A stretch of 41,878 nucleotides of DNA from an uncultured Pelagibacteraceae bacterium (GTDB taxonomy: Bacteria > Pseudomonadota > Alphaproteobacteria > Pelagibacterales > Pelagibacteraceae). Positions 16,383 to 24,062 of the stretch are shown here, piece after piece. The translations under genes and the position numbers were made by a program. Within the stretch, counting starts at the first letter, position 1. Each line of letters opens with the position of its first letter. The stretch lies in contig CABZAZ010000006.1 of the NCBI GenBank assembly GCA_902523895.1, positions 1 to 41,878 on the forward strand, read 5' to 3'. The notes beneath the pieces are model-generated. The model searched no databases. It had not been told where the DNA came from and was given only the letters and a program-made list of their open reading frames with translations.

Positions 16383-17450
16383 ATGTTTTTTAGAAATTAC
16401 TTGGTGTTTATGCCAGGTATAATCCTTGCATTTATCCTTTATTCTCTCTCACAAGGTTTTAATAACATTATTGGAATTGAACTCCTCGGATATAACAAAA
16501 GTCCAATATCAACTGCAATGATTGCAATAATATTAGGAATTTTTTTTGGTAATTTTTTTGAAATTAGGGAAAGCTTCCAAAGAGGTTTGGATTTTAGCAG
16601 AGATTATATCTTAAAACTTGGAATAATCTGCTTAGGTATACAATTAAAACCATTTGAGTTTTTAGAATTTGGAAAAATAGCGATTCCATTGATAGCAATT
16701 TGTATTGTCAGTGTCTTAATTGTAATAAAGCTATTAATTAAAAAACTTCGAATACCTACTAGGATGGCTTACTTAATATCAATTGGTAGTACTGTTTGTG
16801 GTACTACAGCAATCATGGCAACTGCACCAATAATAAAAGCTAACAGAAGTGAGATTTCTTATGCAATTGCAAATATTACTTTATTCGGAATATTATCAAT
16901 GTTGTTATACCCCTACTTTGCGAATTTTTATTTTGAGGGAAACTCATTATTTGCAGGTCTTTTTTTAGGAACCGCAATACATGAAACGTCACAAGTTGCT
17001 GCAGCTGGGTTAATATATGATCAACAGTTCAGTAGTCCTGAAACATTAAATATTGCAACTGTCACAAAACTTATAAGAAATACTTTTTTAATAGTTATGA
17101 TTCCCCTTTTTGCTTTGCTTTATTATAGGGGTGTAGTTAAAGAAAAAAGTTACTCTATTTTAAAAATATTCCCCTATTTTATATTAGGTTTTATTGGAAT
17201 GATAGTTTTAAGAAATTTTGGTGATGAAGTTTTCTCCACAAATAATAACTGGATTGAAATAATAAATTTAGTCAAATCTATTTCTAAAATTTTATTGACT
17301 ATGGCTATGGCTGCTATAGGCCTATCAACTAACTTAAAAGATATGAGGAATATGGGTTATAAACCTTTTGTTGTTGGATTTGTAGCGATGTTAACCGTTG
17401 GTATTGTGAGTATTATAACAATTGAAATGTATCTTAGATTTTTTATTTAG
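16383..17450 (+). CDS. UPF0324/YeiH family putative sulfite/sulfate exporter (SuyZ-like)
   Basis: A 355-aa membrane protein with about 10 helices. LKLGIICLGIQL, STVCGTTAIMATAPIIKA, GLFLGTAIHETSQVAAAGLIYD and MAAIGLSTNLKDM are the conserved motifs of the UPF0324 (YeiH) family, now usually annotated as putative sulfate exporters. Family members placed next to desulfonation genes have been proposed to export the released sulfite or its oxidation product. It follows suyB by 13 bp, so suyA-suyB-exporter is one operon. Its end overlaps convergent tauE by 8 bp. Confidence 0.87.
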   Translation: MFFRNYLVFMPGIILAFILYSLSQGFNNIIGIELLGYNKSPISTAMIAIILGIFFGNFFEIRESFQRGLDFSRDYILKLGIICLGIQLKPFEFLEFGKIAIPLIAICIVSVLIVIKLLIKKLRIPTRMAYLISIGSTVCGTTAIMATAPIIKANRSEISYAIANITLFGILSMLLYPYFANFYFEGNSLFAGLFLGTAIHETSQVAAAGLIYDQQFSSPETLNIATVTKLIRNTFLIVMIPLFALLYYRGVVKEKSYSILKIFPYFILGFIGMIVLRNFGDEVFSTNNNWIEIINLVKSISKILLTMAMAAIGLSTNLKDMRNMGYKPFVVGFVAMLTVGIVSIITIEMYLRFFI

Positions 17451-18540
17451 TTTGTTTTGCTGTTTTATCAAAATATTTTTTTCTAAACTTTGAAATTGAT
17501 CTTCTAATAAATGCGGCAGCAATTCCTAGAATAACAGCAAACAATATAGAAAATAATCCATAAAAAAATGGCATATCCTCAGAAAACTCTTTAATAAATT
17601 TTGAGAAAAAGTTTAAGTCTGGGGATCCAATAGAAGCTAACTCTTTTTGTAACTCTTCGGCAAAAAAAGTATCGTAAGCTATTACAATACCAACAATTAA
17701 TAATAAAATTGCTAACAAGGCTTTTAGTCCAGAACTGTCAATCTGTTCTCCGAGCTTTTGACCTACTTGAACTCCAACTATTGATCCTACAACTAACATT
17801 AAAACTAACATTAAATCAATTGATCCATAATTAATTGAGTGAAGAAATGTAACTATCACACTAACAAAAATGGTTACAAACAAAGAAGTTCCAGGCACTA
17901 ATTTTGTTGGCATTTTAATAATATAAATCATTGCTGGTACCAGAATAAACGCACCACCAATACCCATGATTGCAGCGATAAAACCAACAATTAAACCAAT
18001 AAAAATTGGTGTAAATATACTTTCGTATAATTTAGATTTTGGAAATCTCATTCTAAAAGGAAGTCCGTGAATCCAATAATGTACATGTAATTTTTTCTTC
18101 TCAACAATATTTTTTTTGGCTTTATCAATTTCGCCCAAGCTTTCCACTAGCATCAGAGTTCCAATTATTGCAAGAATGTACATATAGGCTAAAGAGATTA
18201 CTGTATCTATTTTCCCAATATCTTTAAAATATGTGAATGTTAAAATACCCAATATAGTTCCTATTGTTCCACCAATAACAATCATTAATCCCATTTTATA
18301 ATCCAAAGTATTTTTTAACCAATGAGTGGTAGATCCAGACACAGAAGTTGCTAAGATATTGTTAGCCTCATTCGCTACAGCATAAGCTGGAGGAACACCC
18401 ATAAAGATTAAAAAAGGTGTCATTAAAAAACCACCTCCTACTCCAAACAAACCTGAGAGAACACCAACAATGGCACTAAGCAAAAGTATTTCAACTGGAT
18501 TAATAAAGACTTGGGCTATAGGTAAAAATACATCCATCAA
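17443..18540 (-). CDS. tauE: TauE/SafE family sulfite exporter
   Basis: A 365-aa membrane protein with the duplicated TauE/SafE repeat: VGVLSGLFGVGGGFLMTPFLI...ANEANNILATSVSG in the first half and IMGIGGAFILVPAMIYIIKMPTKLVPGTSLF in the second. It is longer than minimal family members because of a charged cytoplasmic segment between the halves (about residues 135-165) and a C-terminal helix. The family includes TauE, the sulfite exporter of C2-sulfonate metabolism. Here it converges on the UPF0324 exporter and lies downstream of aprMBA, so the block has two different candidate exporters for sulfite and sulfate. Confidence 0.88.
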   Translation of the reverse strand: MMDVFLPIAQVFINPVEILLLSAIVGVLSGLFGVGGGFLMTPFLIFMGVPPAYAVANEANNILATSVSGSTTHWLKNTLDYKMGLMIVIGGTIGTILGILTFTYFKDIGKIDTVISLAYMYILAIIGTLMLVESLGEIDKAKKNIVEKKKLHVHYWIHGLPFRMRFPKSKLYESIFTPIFIGLIVGFIAAIMGIGGAFILVPAMIYIIKMPTKLVPGTSLFVTIFVSVIVTFLHSINYGSIDLMLVLMLVVGSIVGVQVGQKLGEQIDSSGLKALLAILLLIVGIVIAYDTFFAEELQKELASIGSPDLNFFSKFIKEFSEDMPFFYGLFSILFAVILGIAAAFIRRSISKFRKKYFDKTAKQTK

Positions 18541-18562
18541 ATATAAAAACTTAAAATATTAC

Positions 18563-18697
18563 TTATTTAAAAGTAATAAAAGTTCCAACTAAGATAACAC
18601 CCCAACATGCAGCTATAGCTGAAAAAATTCCAGTTTTAATAAAAGTTGATTTTTTATTAGCTATGATATTTGGAATTTTTAAATTTGAAAGATGCAT
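18563..18697 (-). CDS. small single-span membrane protein, unknown function
   Basis: A 44-aa ORF, ATG at 18695-18697, TAA at 18563-18565. A basic N-terminal half (KIPNIIANKKSTFIKT) is followed by one hydrophobic helix (GIFSAIAACWGVILVGTFITF). It lies on the same strand between the 116-aa gene and tauE, 22 bp before tauE. No family recognised. It may be a small accessory subunit of the transporter or of the Apr complex, which is only a suggestion from position. Confidence 0.55.
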   Translation of the reverse strand: MHLSNLKIPNIIANKKSTFIKTGIFSAIAACWGVILVGTFITFK

Positions 18698-18741
18698 CTA
18701 AGTCACTGAATACACCCAGCAAAAAAATTGTCAAACTATAA

Positions 18742-19092
18742 TTAGTAAATTGTTGCTCCAAAAATTTTGATCTCGTCATCCTCAACCCCAAGTACCAATC
18801 TCCCTAGGAACTCCCCAGGTATTTCCTTGTTGGTCTGTTTGATTAATACTGTTATGTGCTCACCACGTCTTAAAGTTCCAAAGGGTTTATAAGTTTCCTC
18901 TAAATTTGTAATAATTTTATTGTTTGCCCATTGTTTACCTAGCTCAACTTCATTTGCTCCAAATAGCATCTGTGTTGAAAAATCTTTGGTAAAACCTCCA
19001 TAATCCTTCATATTCGAGGCTCGTACTAAATTTTCCCAAAAGGGCTTGCCGATCTTAAAAATCTCTTCATCTGACTTTGATAAAAGATCCAT
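18742..19092 (-). CDS. unknown 116-aa protein downstream of aprA
   Basis: I do not recognise this protein with certainty. It is soluble, with no signal peptide or membrane segment. Its first half is helical (EEIFKIGKPFWENLVRASNMKDYGGFTKDFS) and its second half predicted beta (GEHITVLIKQTNKEIPGEFLGRLVLGVEDDEIKIFGATIY). That helix-then-sheet layout is reminiscent of NTF2/SnoaL-like folds, but this is a guess. It begins 18 bp after the aprA stop, so it is almost certainly co-transcribed with aprMBA, which suggests a role in sulfite handling or Apr assembly. Confidence 0.8.
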   Translation of the reverse strand: MDLLSKSDEEIFKIGKPFWENLVRASNMKDYGGFTKDFSTQMLFGANEVELGKQWANNKIITNLEETYKPFGTLRRGEHITVLIKQTNKEIPGEFLGRLVLGVEDDEIKIFGATIY

Positions 19093-19110
19093 AAATGTTT
19101 TTAATATAAA

Positions 19111-20970
19111 TTAGGATGCCTTCTTTTTCTCTTTTTCATCTACTATGTGATAAACCGGAACTTTTTCTAGAGTAAATTTTCCAGTTTTAGGATCTCTTCT
19201 TGAAACTGTCAAACAATGCCAATTTTCATCGTCTAATTTCATATGATCTCCTCGATAATAATAACCTGGCCACCGAGTTTCTTCCCTAAACAAAGTATGC
19301 TCAGTCACACATTGTGATGTCAAAGCTCTATGTTTTAACTCCCAAGCCCTCATCAATTGATGATAATCTTCTGCACCAACGTGCTCTAAATCCTCTTGTA
19401 ACCAAGTTAAAAGTTCTAAAGCCTTTTTTAGTAAATTTCCGTTAGTCATATAGTTTGAGGTAATACCCCCAACGTATTCATCCATAATCTTCTGAAGTCT
19501 TTGTAATCCTTGTATTGGCGAAATATAACTTGGTGAAACTGTTCCTCCAGTTATCTCGTTCTGAGCAACTGTATATGTTTCTAAGGGTTTGTAGACAGCT
19601 TTTTTAAAATTATCACATTGTTTATCTGTAACATTAATGCCTTCAGCTTTTTTATCTTCAATATATTTTACTGCTGCTTTTGCTGCTAATCTACCCTCTG
19701 TAAAGGATCCTGATGAAAATTTATGTGCACTGCCACCCACTGTATCTCCTGCACCAAAAAGTCCATCAATTGTTAACATTCTGTTATAACCCCAGAAATA
19801 TTCTGGTGGAGACAAATCTTCAGGTCCACTAACCCATGCTCCTGAACATGTTGCATGTGATCCCATAACGTAAGGTTCAGATGTTGTTAATTCAGGATTT
19901 GTATACTTTGGATCAATATTTTGTGATGCCCAAACAACAGCTTGTCCAACTGTCATACCCAAAAAGTTTTCCCACCCAACTGTTTCTAAATGTGGATCTT
20001 GAAAAGCTTCTTTAGTAACCATGTGGATCGGTCCGCCACCGGCAGCCACTTCTTGTATAAATGCGTGGTTTCTTAAACAAGTAGGTGTTGGATGATGATC
20101 AATATATTCACCAACTAATTCTTTAGTTTGATCGTACCATTTTTTTTCATAATTTTCGCCATTAGCATTTTGTGTATATGTTTTTAAATGTAAAAAATAT
20201 GCTCCAACAGGTCCATAACCATCTTTAAATCTACACAAAACAATTCTATTTTCCATTTGAGTCATCTTTGCGCCTGCAGCAATAGGTAGTGCATATGCAG
20301 ATCCATTACTCCATGGTGCATACCAAGTTCTTCCCATACCTTCTCCAACCGCTCTTGGTTTGAAAATATGCGATGCACCACCTGCAGCAACAATAACTGC
20401 TTTAGCTCTAAATACATGAAAGTCTCCTGTTCTCATATTAAATCCAACAGCTCCACCAATTCTATTTTCTTGAGCCTCATCCATTAATAAATGAGTAACC
20501 ATTATTCTATTATAAATCTTATCTGCAGATTTTTTTGCTGCCTCAGCAACGATTGGTTTATAGCTTTCACCATGTATCATGATTTGCCATTTACCTTCCC
20601 TTAAGTATCTTCCAGTTTTTTCATTTTTCATCATTGGGAGACCCCACTCATCAAACATGTGAACAGTTGAGTCTACATGACGAGCCATGTCATAACCTAA
20701 ATCCTCTCTAACCATTCCCATTAAATCGTTTCTGGCATATCTAACATGGTCCTCAGGTTGATTTTCATCCCATTGCATACCCATGTAACAATTGATTGCA
20801 TATAAACCTTGTGCGACTGCACCACTTCGATCAATATTTGCTTTTTCAACACAAATAATTTTTAAATCTCTTCCCCAATGTCTAGCCTCGAATGTTGCTC
20901 CAGTACCAGCCATTCCACCACCAACAACTAATACATCACATTCCTCATAATGTGTTTTGTGCTTAGCCAT
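19111..20970 (-). CDS. aprA: adenylylsulfate (APS) reductase, alpha subunit
   Basis: A 619-aa FAD-containing catalytic subunit. The dinucleotide motif VVGGGMAGTG is at residues 15-24, followed by ICVEKANIDRSGAVAQGLYAIN, typical of AprA, and later GAGDTVGGSAHKFSSGSFTEGR for FAD contacts. The enzyme interconverts APS and sulfite plus AMP. With AprM and without dissimilatory sulfite reductase in the window, the oxidative direction (sulfite to APS) fits best, passing electrons through AprB. The start overlaps the aprB stop by one base (TAATG). Confidence 0.96.
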   Translation of the reverse strand: MAKHKTHYEECDVLVVGGGMAGTGATFEARHWGRDLKIICVEKANIDRSGAVAQGLYAINCYMGMQWDENQPEDHVRYARNDLMGMVREDLGYDMARHVDSTVHMFDEWGLPMMKNEKTGRYLREGKWQIMIHGESYKPIVAEAAKKSADKIYNRIMVTHLLMDEAQENRIGGAVGFNMRTGDFHVFRAKAVIVAAGGASHIFKPRAVGEGMGRTWYAPWSNGSAYALPIAAGAKMTQMENRIVLCRFKDGYGPVGAYFLHLKTYTQNANGENYEKKWYDQTKELVGEYIDHHPTPTCLRNHAFIQEVAAGGGPIHMVTKEAFQDPHLETVGWENFLGMTVGQAVVWASQNIDPKYTNPELTTSEPYVMGSHATCSGAWVSGPEDLSPPEYFWGYNRMLTIDGLFGAGDTVGGSAHKFSSGSFTEGRLAAKAAVKYIEDKKAEGINVTDKQCDNFKKAVYKPLETYTVAQNEITGGTVSPSYISPIQGLQRLQKIMDEYVGGITSNYMTNGNLLKKALELLTWLQEDLEHVGAEDYHQLMRAWELKHRALTSQCVTEHTLFREETRWPGYYYRGDHMKLDDENWHCLTVSRRDPKTGKFTLEKVPVYHIVDEKEKKKAS

Positions 20971-21440
20971 TAATAATAAACACCTTTTTTAAAAGATTCT
21001 TTTGGAACTGATGGTAATTCTTTATTAGTATTTAAACCCTCTGGCTCACTATATAATCTTTGTGAATTAATTTCTCCTTGGTTAGGAGTGTCACCTTCAG
21101 CAAGTTTAGGAATAAATTTACCCCAAGGTTTTGTTGTTATTGGGGATACGAAATTTTTTTCTGTTCCATTTCTAAATTTGATTTTCCAAGATATGGTTCC
21201 TTTTTCTTCTTCTCTTCTAACTCTCACACTGTGACCCATAGGAGCAAAATCAGCATACCCTCTTACGTCAATTGCATGATTAGGACATGCTTTAACGCAT
21301 GAGTAACATTCCCAACAAAAATTTGGTTCAATGTTTTTTGCTCTTCGAATATTTTCATCTATGTGCATGATGTCCGAAGGACATATATCTACACAATGTC
21401 CACAACCATCACATCTTGTCATATATACAAAAGTTGACAT
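20970..21440 (-). CDS. aprB: adenylylsulfate (APS) reductase, beta (iron-sulfur) subunit
   Basis: A 156-aa ferredoxin-like subunit. The cysteines form two 4Fe-4S motifs: C10, C13, C16, C20 and C42, C45, C48, C52. The C-terminal extension, rich in Pro and charged residues, wraps around AprA in known structures. An AGGAGA Shine-Dalgarno lies upstream of the ATG at 21438-21440. It is encoded between aprM and aprA and carries electrons from the AprA flavin to the membrane partner. Confidence 0.95.
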   Translation of the reverse strand: MSTFVYMTRCDGCGHCVDICPSDIMHIDENIRRAKNIEPNFCWECYSCVKACPNHAIDVRGYADFAPMGHSVRVRREEEKGTISWKIKFRNGTEKNFVSPITTKPWGKFIPKLAEGDTPNQGEINSQRLYSEPEGLNTNKELPSVPKESFKKGVYY

Positions 21441-21471
21441 AATTTATTTTTCTCCTTTTTTTAATAACATA

Positions 21472-22266
21472 TTAATAGTGTTTTGGCTCTTCTCTTTTTA
21501 TACCTAAGCCAAATTGCTCAGGGGCATCTGCTGGTGGGGGAAGATTGTCTCTTGAACCATCAGCCTCAGCTAGATTTTTTTGTATTGCTGCTCCAGGTTT
21601 GTAGAACATATGGGCAAATTTAGACCAATAAACACCACCAAATAAAATTAAATTTGATGAAACAAATAAAGTTAAAAACAAATATGATAATCCCATTTGT
21701 CCGATAAATTGAGTGTAAGACCATGCTAACCCAAAAGTTGAACATGCAAGTAAAGCTAAAACAAATAAATCAGCTTTAATGATTCTGTACCAAGGATGAG
21801 CTTCCGCTGATACGTCTACTCTTAAAAAAAACCAAAACCAATACCCGCCCAAGCAAGTTAATATTGCTCCTGCATGCCAGATAAACGACCAAGTTTGAGA
21901 AGTTGGTTTATCAGTACCTGTGTAACAAAAAACTAAAACAGCTGAAGACACCCAAAATAAAATTGTCCCGTACATTCCTAGAACATGGGCCAGTCTTCTT
22001 TTACCAAAACCTAATTCAGATGTAGTGCCAATATCGACAACTGTTGTTTTAGCAATCACAGAAACTTTTTCTCCAACACCTAGTTCTTTTGTTGCTGATA
22101 GTTTTGCTTTTTTTGCGTTATTAAAAAAATAAGTCAGATTTTTATGATGTATCATTTGAATAATAGTTCCAACTGCAATCAACAAAACCATTGCAATAAT
22201 AAAAGATTGCATAGCAAACGGTGAAACGGTTTCTGATAAAATTGAAAATGGATTGTTGCTTAACAT
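21472..22266 (-). CDS. aprM: AprM-like membrane anchor/electron-transfer subunit of APS reductase
   Basis: A 264-aa protein with about six hydrophobic helices. It has a helix near residues 18-38, a cytoplasmic stretch, then AHVLGMYGTILFWVSSAVLVF, IWHAGAILTCLGGYWFWF, LFVLALLACSTFGLAW and YLFLTLFVSSNLILFGGVYW, and a Pro-rich hydrophilic tail. Several His residues in helices could bind haem, as in fumarate-reductase-like cytochrome b anchors. Position directly ahead of aprB and overall form match AprM, the proposed quinone-linked partner of AprBA in sulfur oxidisers. An AAGGCGG Shine-Dalgarno precedes the start. Confidence 0.85.
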   Translation of the reverse strand: MLSNNPFSILSETVSPFAMQSFIIAMVLLIAVGTIIQMIHHKNLTYFFNNAKKAKLSATKELGVGEKVSVIAKTTVVDIGTTSELGFGKRRLAHVLGMYGTILFWVSSAVLVFCYTGTDKPTSQTWSFIWHAGAILTCLGGYWFWFFLRVDVSAEAHPWYRIIKADLFVLALLACSTFGLAWSYTQFIGQMGLSYLFLTLFVSSNLILFGGVYWSKFAHMFYKPGAAIQKNLAEADGSRDNLPPPADAPEQFGLGIKREEPKHY

Positions 22267-22313
22267 TTCCGCCTTTTGTTAAATTTTGAATTAATTTTAC
22301 AGTTTTATATATA

Positions 22314-22332
22314 GTTGAATTTATAGTTCAAC
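22314..22332. promoter_or_regulatory. inverted repeat upstream of aprM (candidate operator)
   Basis: GTTGAA and TTCAAC are separated by 7 nt in the 100-bp gap between the HIT gene and aprM, 48-66 bp before the aprM start. A TATATA-rich stretch between this repeat and the start could be the -10 region. It is short and could arise by chance in such AT-rich DNA. Confidence 0.3.
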
Positions 22333-22366
22333 CTCAAACTAGGGTCAATTTGTCTTTTATAACAGG

Positions 22367-22765
22367 CTAATTATTTCTTTTATAATGTTGTTTGTTTGGA
22401 ATGACCGATCGTACTCCACCCTGAGGATTATCTACATCTCCTTCTCTTCGGGGAATCAGATGAAAATGACAATGTAAAATAGATTGACCAGATACGATTC
22501 CTATATTCGTGCCTAGATTAAATCCTTTAACTAATGGATCCTTATCGATTATTTCTTTTTTTACAATTTTTAAAAGATCATTACAGGCAACCAATTCATC
22601 ATTGGATAAATCAAAATAATCTTTTATGTGTCTTTTAGGTATAATCAAACAATGATGTTCTGAAACTGGATACGAGTCATAACTTGCATATGCCAGTTCA
22701 TTTTCATGAGCACATCCACTTTTTTTAACATTACAAAATAAACAAGGATTGTTTGGGTCTTTCAT
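22367..22765 (-). CDS. HIT family protein (histidine triad nucleotide hydrolase)
   Basis: A 132-aa HIT-domain protein. The triad is H98-x-H100-x-H102 in ILHCHFHLIPRR. The N-terminal CLFCNVKKSGCAHENE, with C8 and C11, recalls the zinc-binding CxxC found in many HIT hydrolases, and VSEHHCLIIPKRHI is the first conserved strand. It hydrolyses nucleotide phosphoramidates or dinucleoside polyphosphates. It is the last gene of the metC-MFS-pabBAC run, 3 bp after pabC. Confidence 0.93.
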   Translation of the reverse strand: MKDPNNPCLFCNVKKSGCAHENELAYASYDSYPVSEHHCLIIPKRHIKDYFDLSNDELVACNDLLKIVKKEIIDKDPLVKGFNLGTNIGIVSGQSILHCHFHLIPRREGDVDNPQGGVRSVIPNKQHYKRNN

Positions 22766-22768
22766 TTG

Positions 22769-23542
22769 CTAAAATCTATAAGAATTACATTTATTTATAA
22801 CTGCATCATATTGTTTTGATAGAAACTTGAATTTTTTAAGGTTTTTTCTTTTCCATTTAAGCTCATTTATAGTTTTAACTGAAGTAACACCTTTGCCAGA
22901 TCCTATTAATAATATTTCATCATAATTTTTTATTTCTTTAAGAAAAATATCTTTTTTAATTATCTTTCTTATTTTTGTTTTGAAAAATTTATAAGTATTT
23001 CCCTCATAATAATCTTTTTTGGGAGTAAAAAATTTTTGATCTTTAACAAATAATAAATTTGAGGTTCCAGTTTCCAATAATTTCTTATTAGATACCAATG
23101 CAATATCTGATTGGGAGTTATCCATTTTAGATAAATAAGATAAGATCTTTTTGTATTTAAGATTTTTGAACTCTGGTTTTTCTCTTTTTAATTTTACTAA
23201 TCTCAAATTAAAATTTAATTTTGGTTTAACTCTTTTCCTTAAAGATATTGAGATAACTTTTTTATTTATAGCAATTCTCAATAGATGATTGTATTTCCTC
23301 TTTTTGGATAAATTTTTATTAATTATTTTTAAAATATCTGACTTTAATGATTCCTTTTTTATTTGATATTTTTTTAATGATAAAATTAAGTTTTTTAAAT
23401 GATTATCAAAGAATAAAATTTTTGCTGGTTTACCAAAAATCCACATCGTTGTGAAAATTCCATGATCCCCCCAAAGATCTTGGAATTCTATTTGTTTTAA
23501 ATCTTTAAGCTGATAAGATTTTTTTAATAAGTAAGTTACCAT
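22769..23542 (-). CDS. pabC: aminotransferase class IV, probable 4-amino-4-deoxychorismate lyase (PabC)
   Basis: A divergent 257-aa fold-type IV PLP protein. The conserved region LLETGTSNLLFVKD matches the E-x-x-(T/S)-x-N-x-F motif near the cofactor, and FTPKKDYYEGNTY follows as the usual ...P...G.T.. segment. PabC releases pyruvate from aminodeoxychorismate to give p-aminobenzoate for folate. The assignment rests mainly on its position after pabB and pabA. It overlaps pabA by 38 bp, with an alternative later start near the MWIFGKPAK segment. The PLP lysine is probably in the KYKKILSYL region, but divergence makes this uncertain. Confidence 0.75.
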   Translation of the reverse strand: MVTYLLKKSYQLKDLKQIEFQDLWGDHGIFTTMWIFGKPAKILFFDNHLKNLILSLKKYQIKKESLKSDILKIINKNLSKKRKYNHLLRIAINKKVISISLRKRVKPKLNFNLRLVKLKREKPEFKNLKYKKILSYLSKMDNSQSDIALVSNKKLLETGTSNLLFVKDQKFFTPKKDYYEGNTYKFFKTKIRKIIKKDIFLKEIKNYDEILLIGSGKGVTSVKTINELKWKRKNLKKFKFLSKQYDAVINKCNSYRF

Positions 23543-24062
23543 TGATAGTTAAAAAAGATTCTGGGTGAAATTGAAATCCATAAATTTTTTCCTTTTGATT
23601 TTCAAATGCCATTGCGACTTTTGAATTTAAACATCTCATAGTTATCTCAAAATTATTAGATTTAAAAGGTTCTTTTAATTTTAAAGAATGATACCTGCCA
23701 ACTTTAAATATTTTTCCTTTGTTGAATAAAGATTTGTTGGTGATTACTTTTATATTTGATTGAAAACCATGATAAATTTTTTTTTGTTCAACAATTTTTG
23801 CACCCTCACAAAATAAAATATGTTGAAATCCTAAACAGATACCTATTATTTTTTTTTTACCTTTATATTTTTTATAAATTTTTGAAGTTATTGGATAATT
23901 TTTAGGATTACCTGGTCCAGGTGAAAAAATTATTGTTGATGCTTGCTTAATTCTATTTTCGCTAACTTTATCATAGTTATCACACTCAACTTTATCAAAC
24001 AAAGCAAATTGATGAACTACATTATGAGTAAAGGAGTCGTTATGGTCAATTACATAAATCAT
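23505..24062 (-). CDS. pabA: aminodeoxychorismate/anthranilate synthase component II (glutamine amidotransferase)
   Basis: A 185-aa class I glutamine amidotransferase. IDHNDSFTHNVV and FSPGPGNP are the PabA/TrpG signatures. The nucleophile is C76 in GICLGFQ, with H166 and E168 in FQFHPES completing the triad. It supplies ammonia to the chorismate-binding partner encoded just upstream. Its start overlaps the pabB stop as ATGA. It is slightly shorter than typical PabA but all catalytic elements are present. It might also serve anthranilate synthesis, as some PabA proteins do. Confidence 0.9.
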   Translation of the reverse strand: MIYVIDHNDSFTHNVVHQFALFDKVECDNYDKVSENRIKQASTIIFSPGPGNPKNYPITSKIYKKYKGKKKIIGICLGFQHILFCEGAKIVEQKKIYHGFQSNIKVITNKSLFNKGKIFKVGRYHSLKLKEPFKSNNFEITMRCLNSKVAMAFENQKEKIYGFQFHPESFLTINGNLLIKKILSA

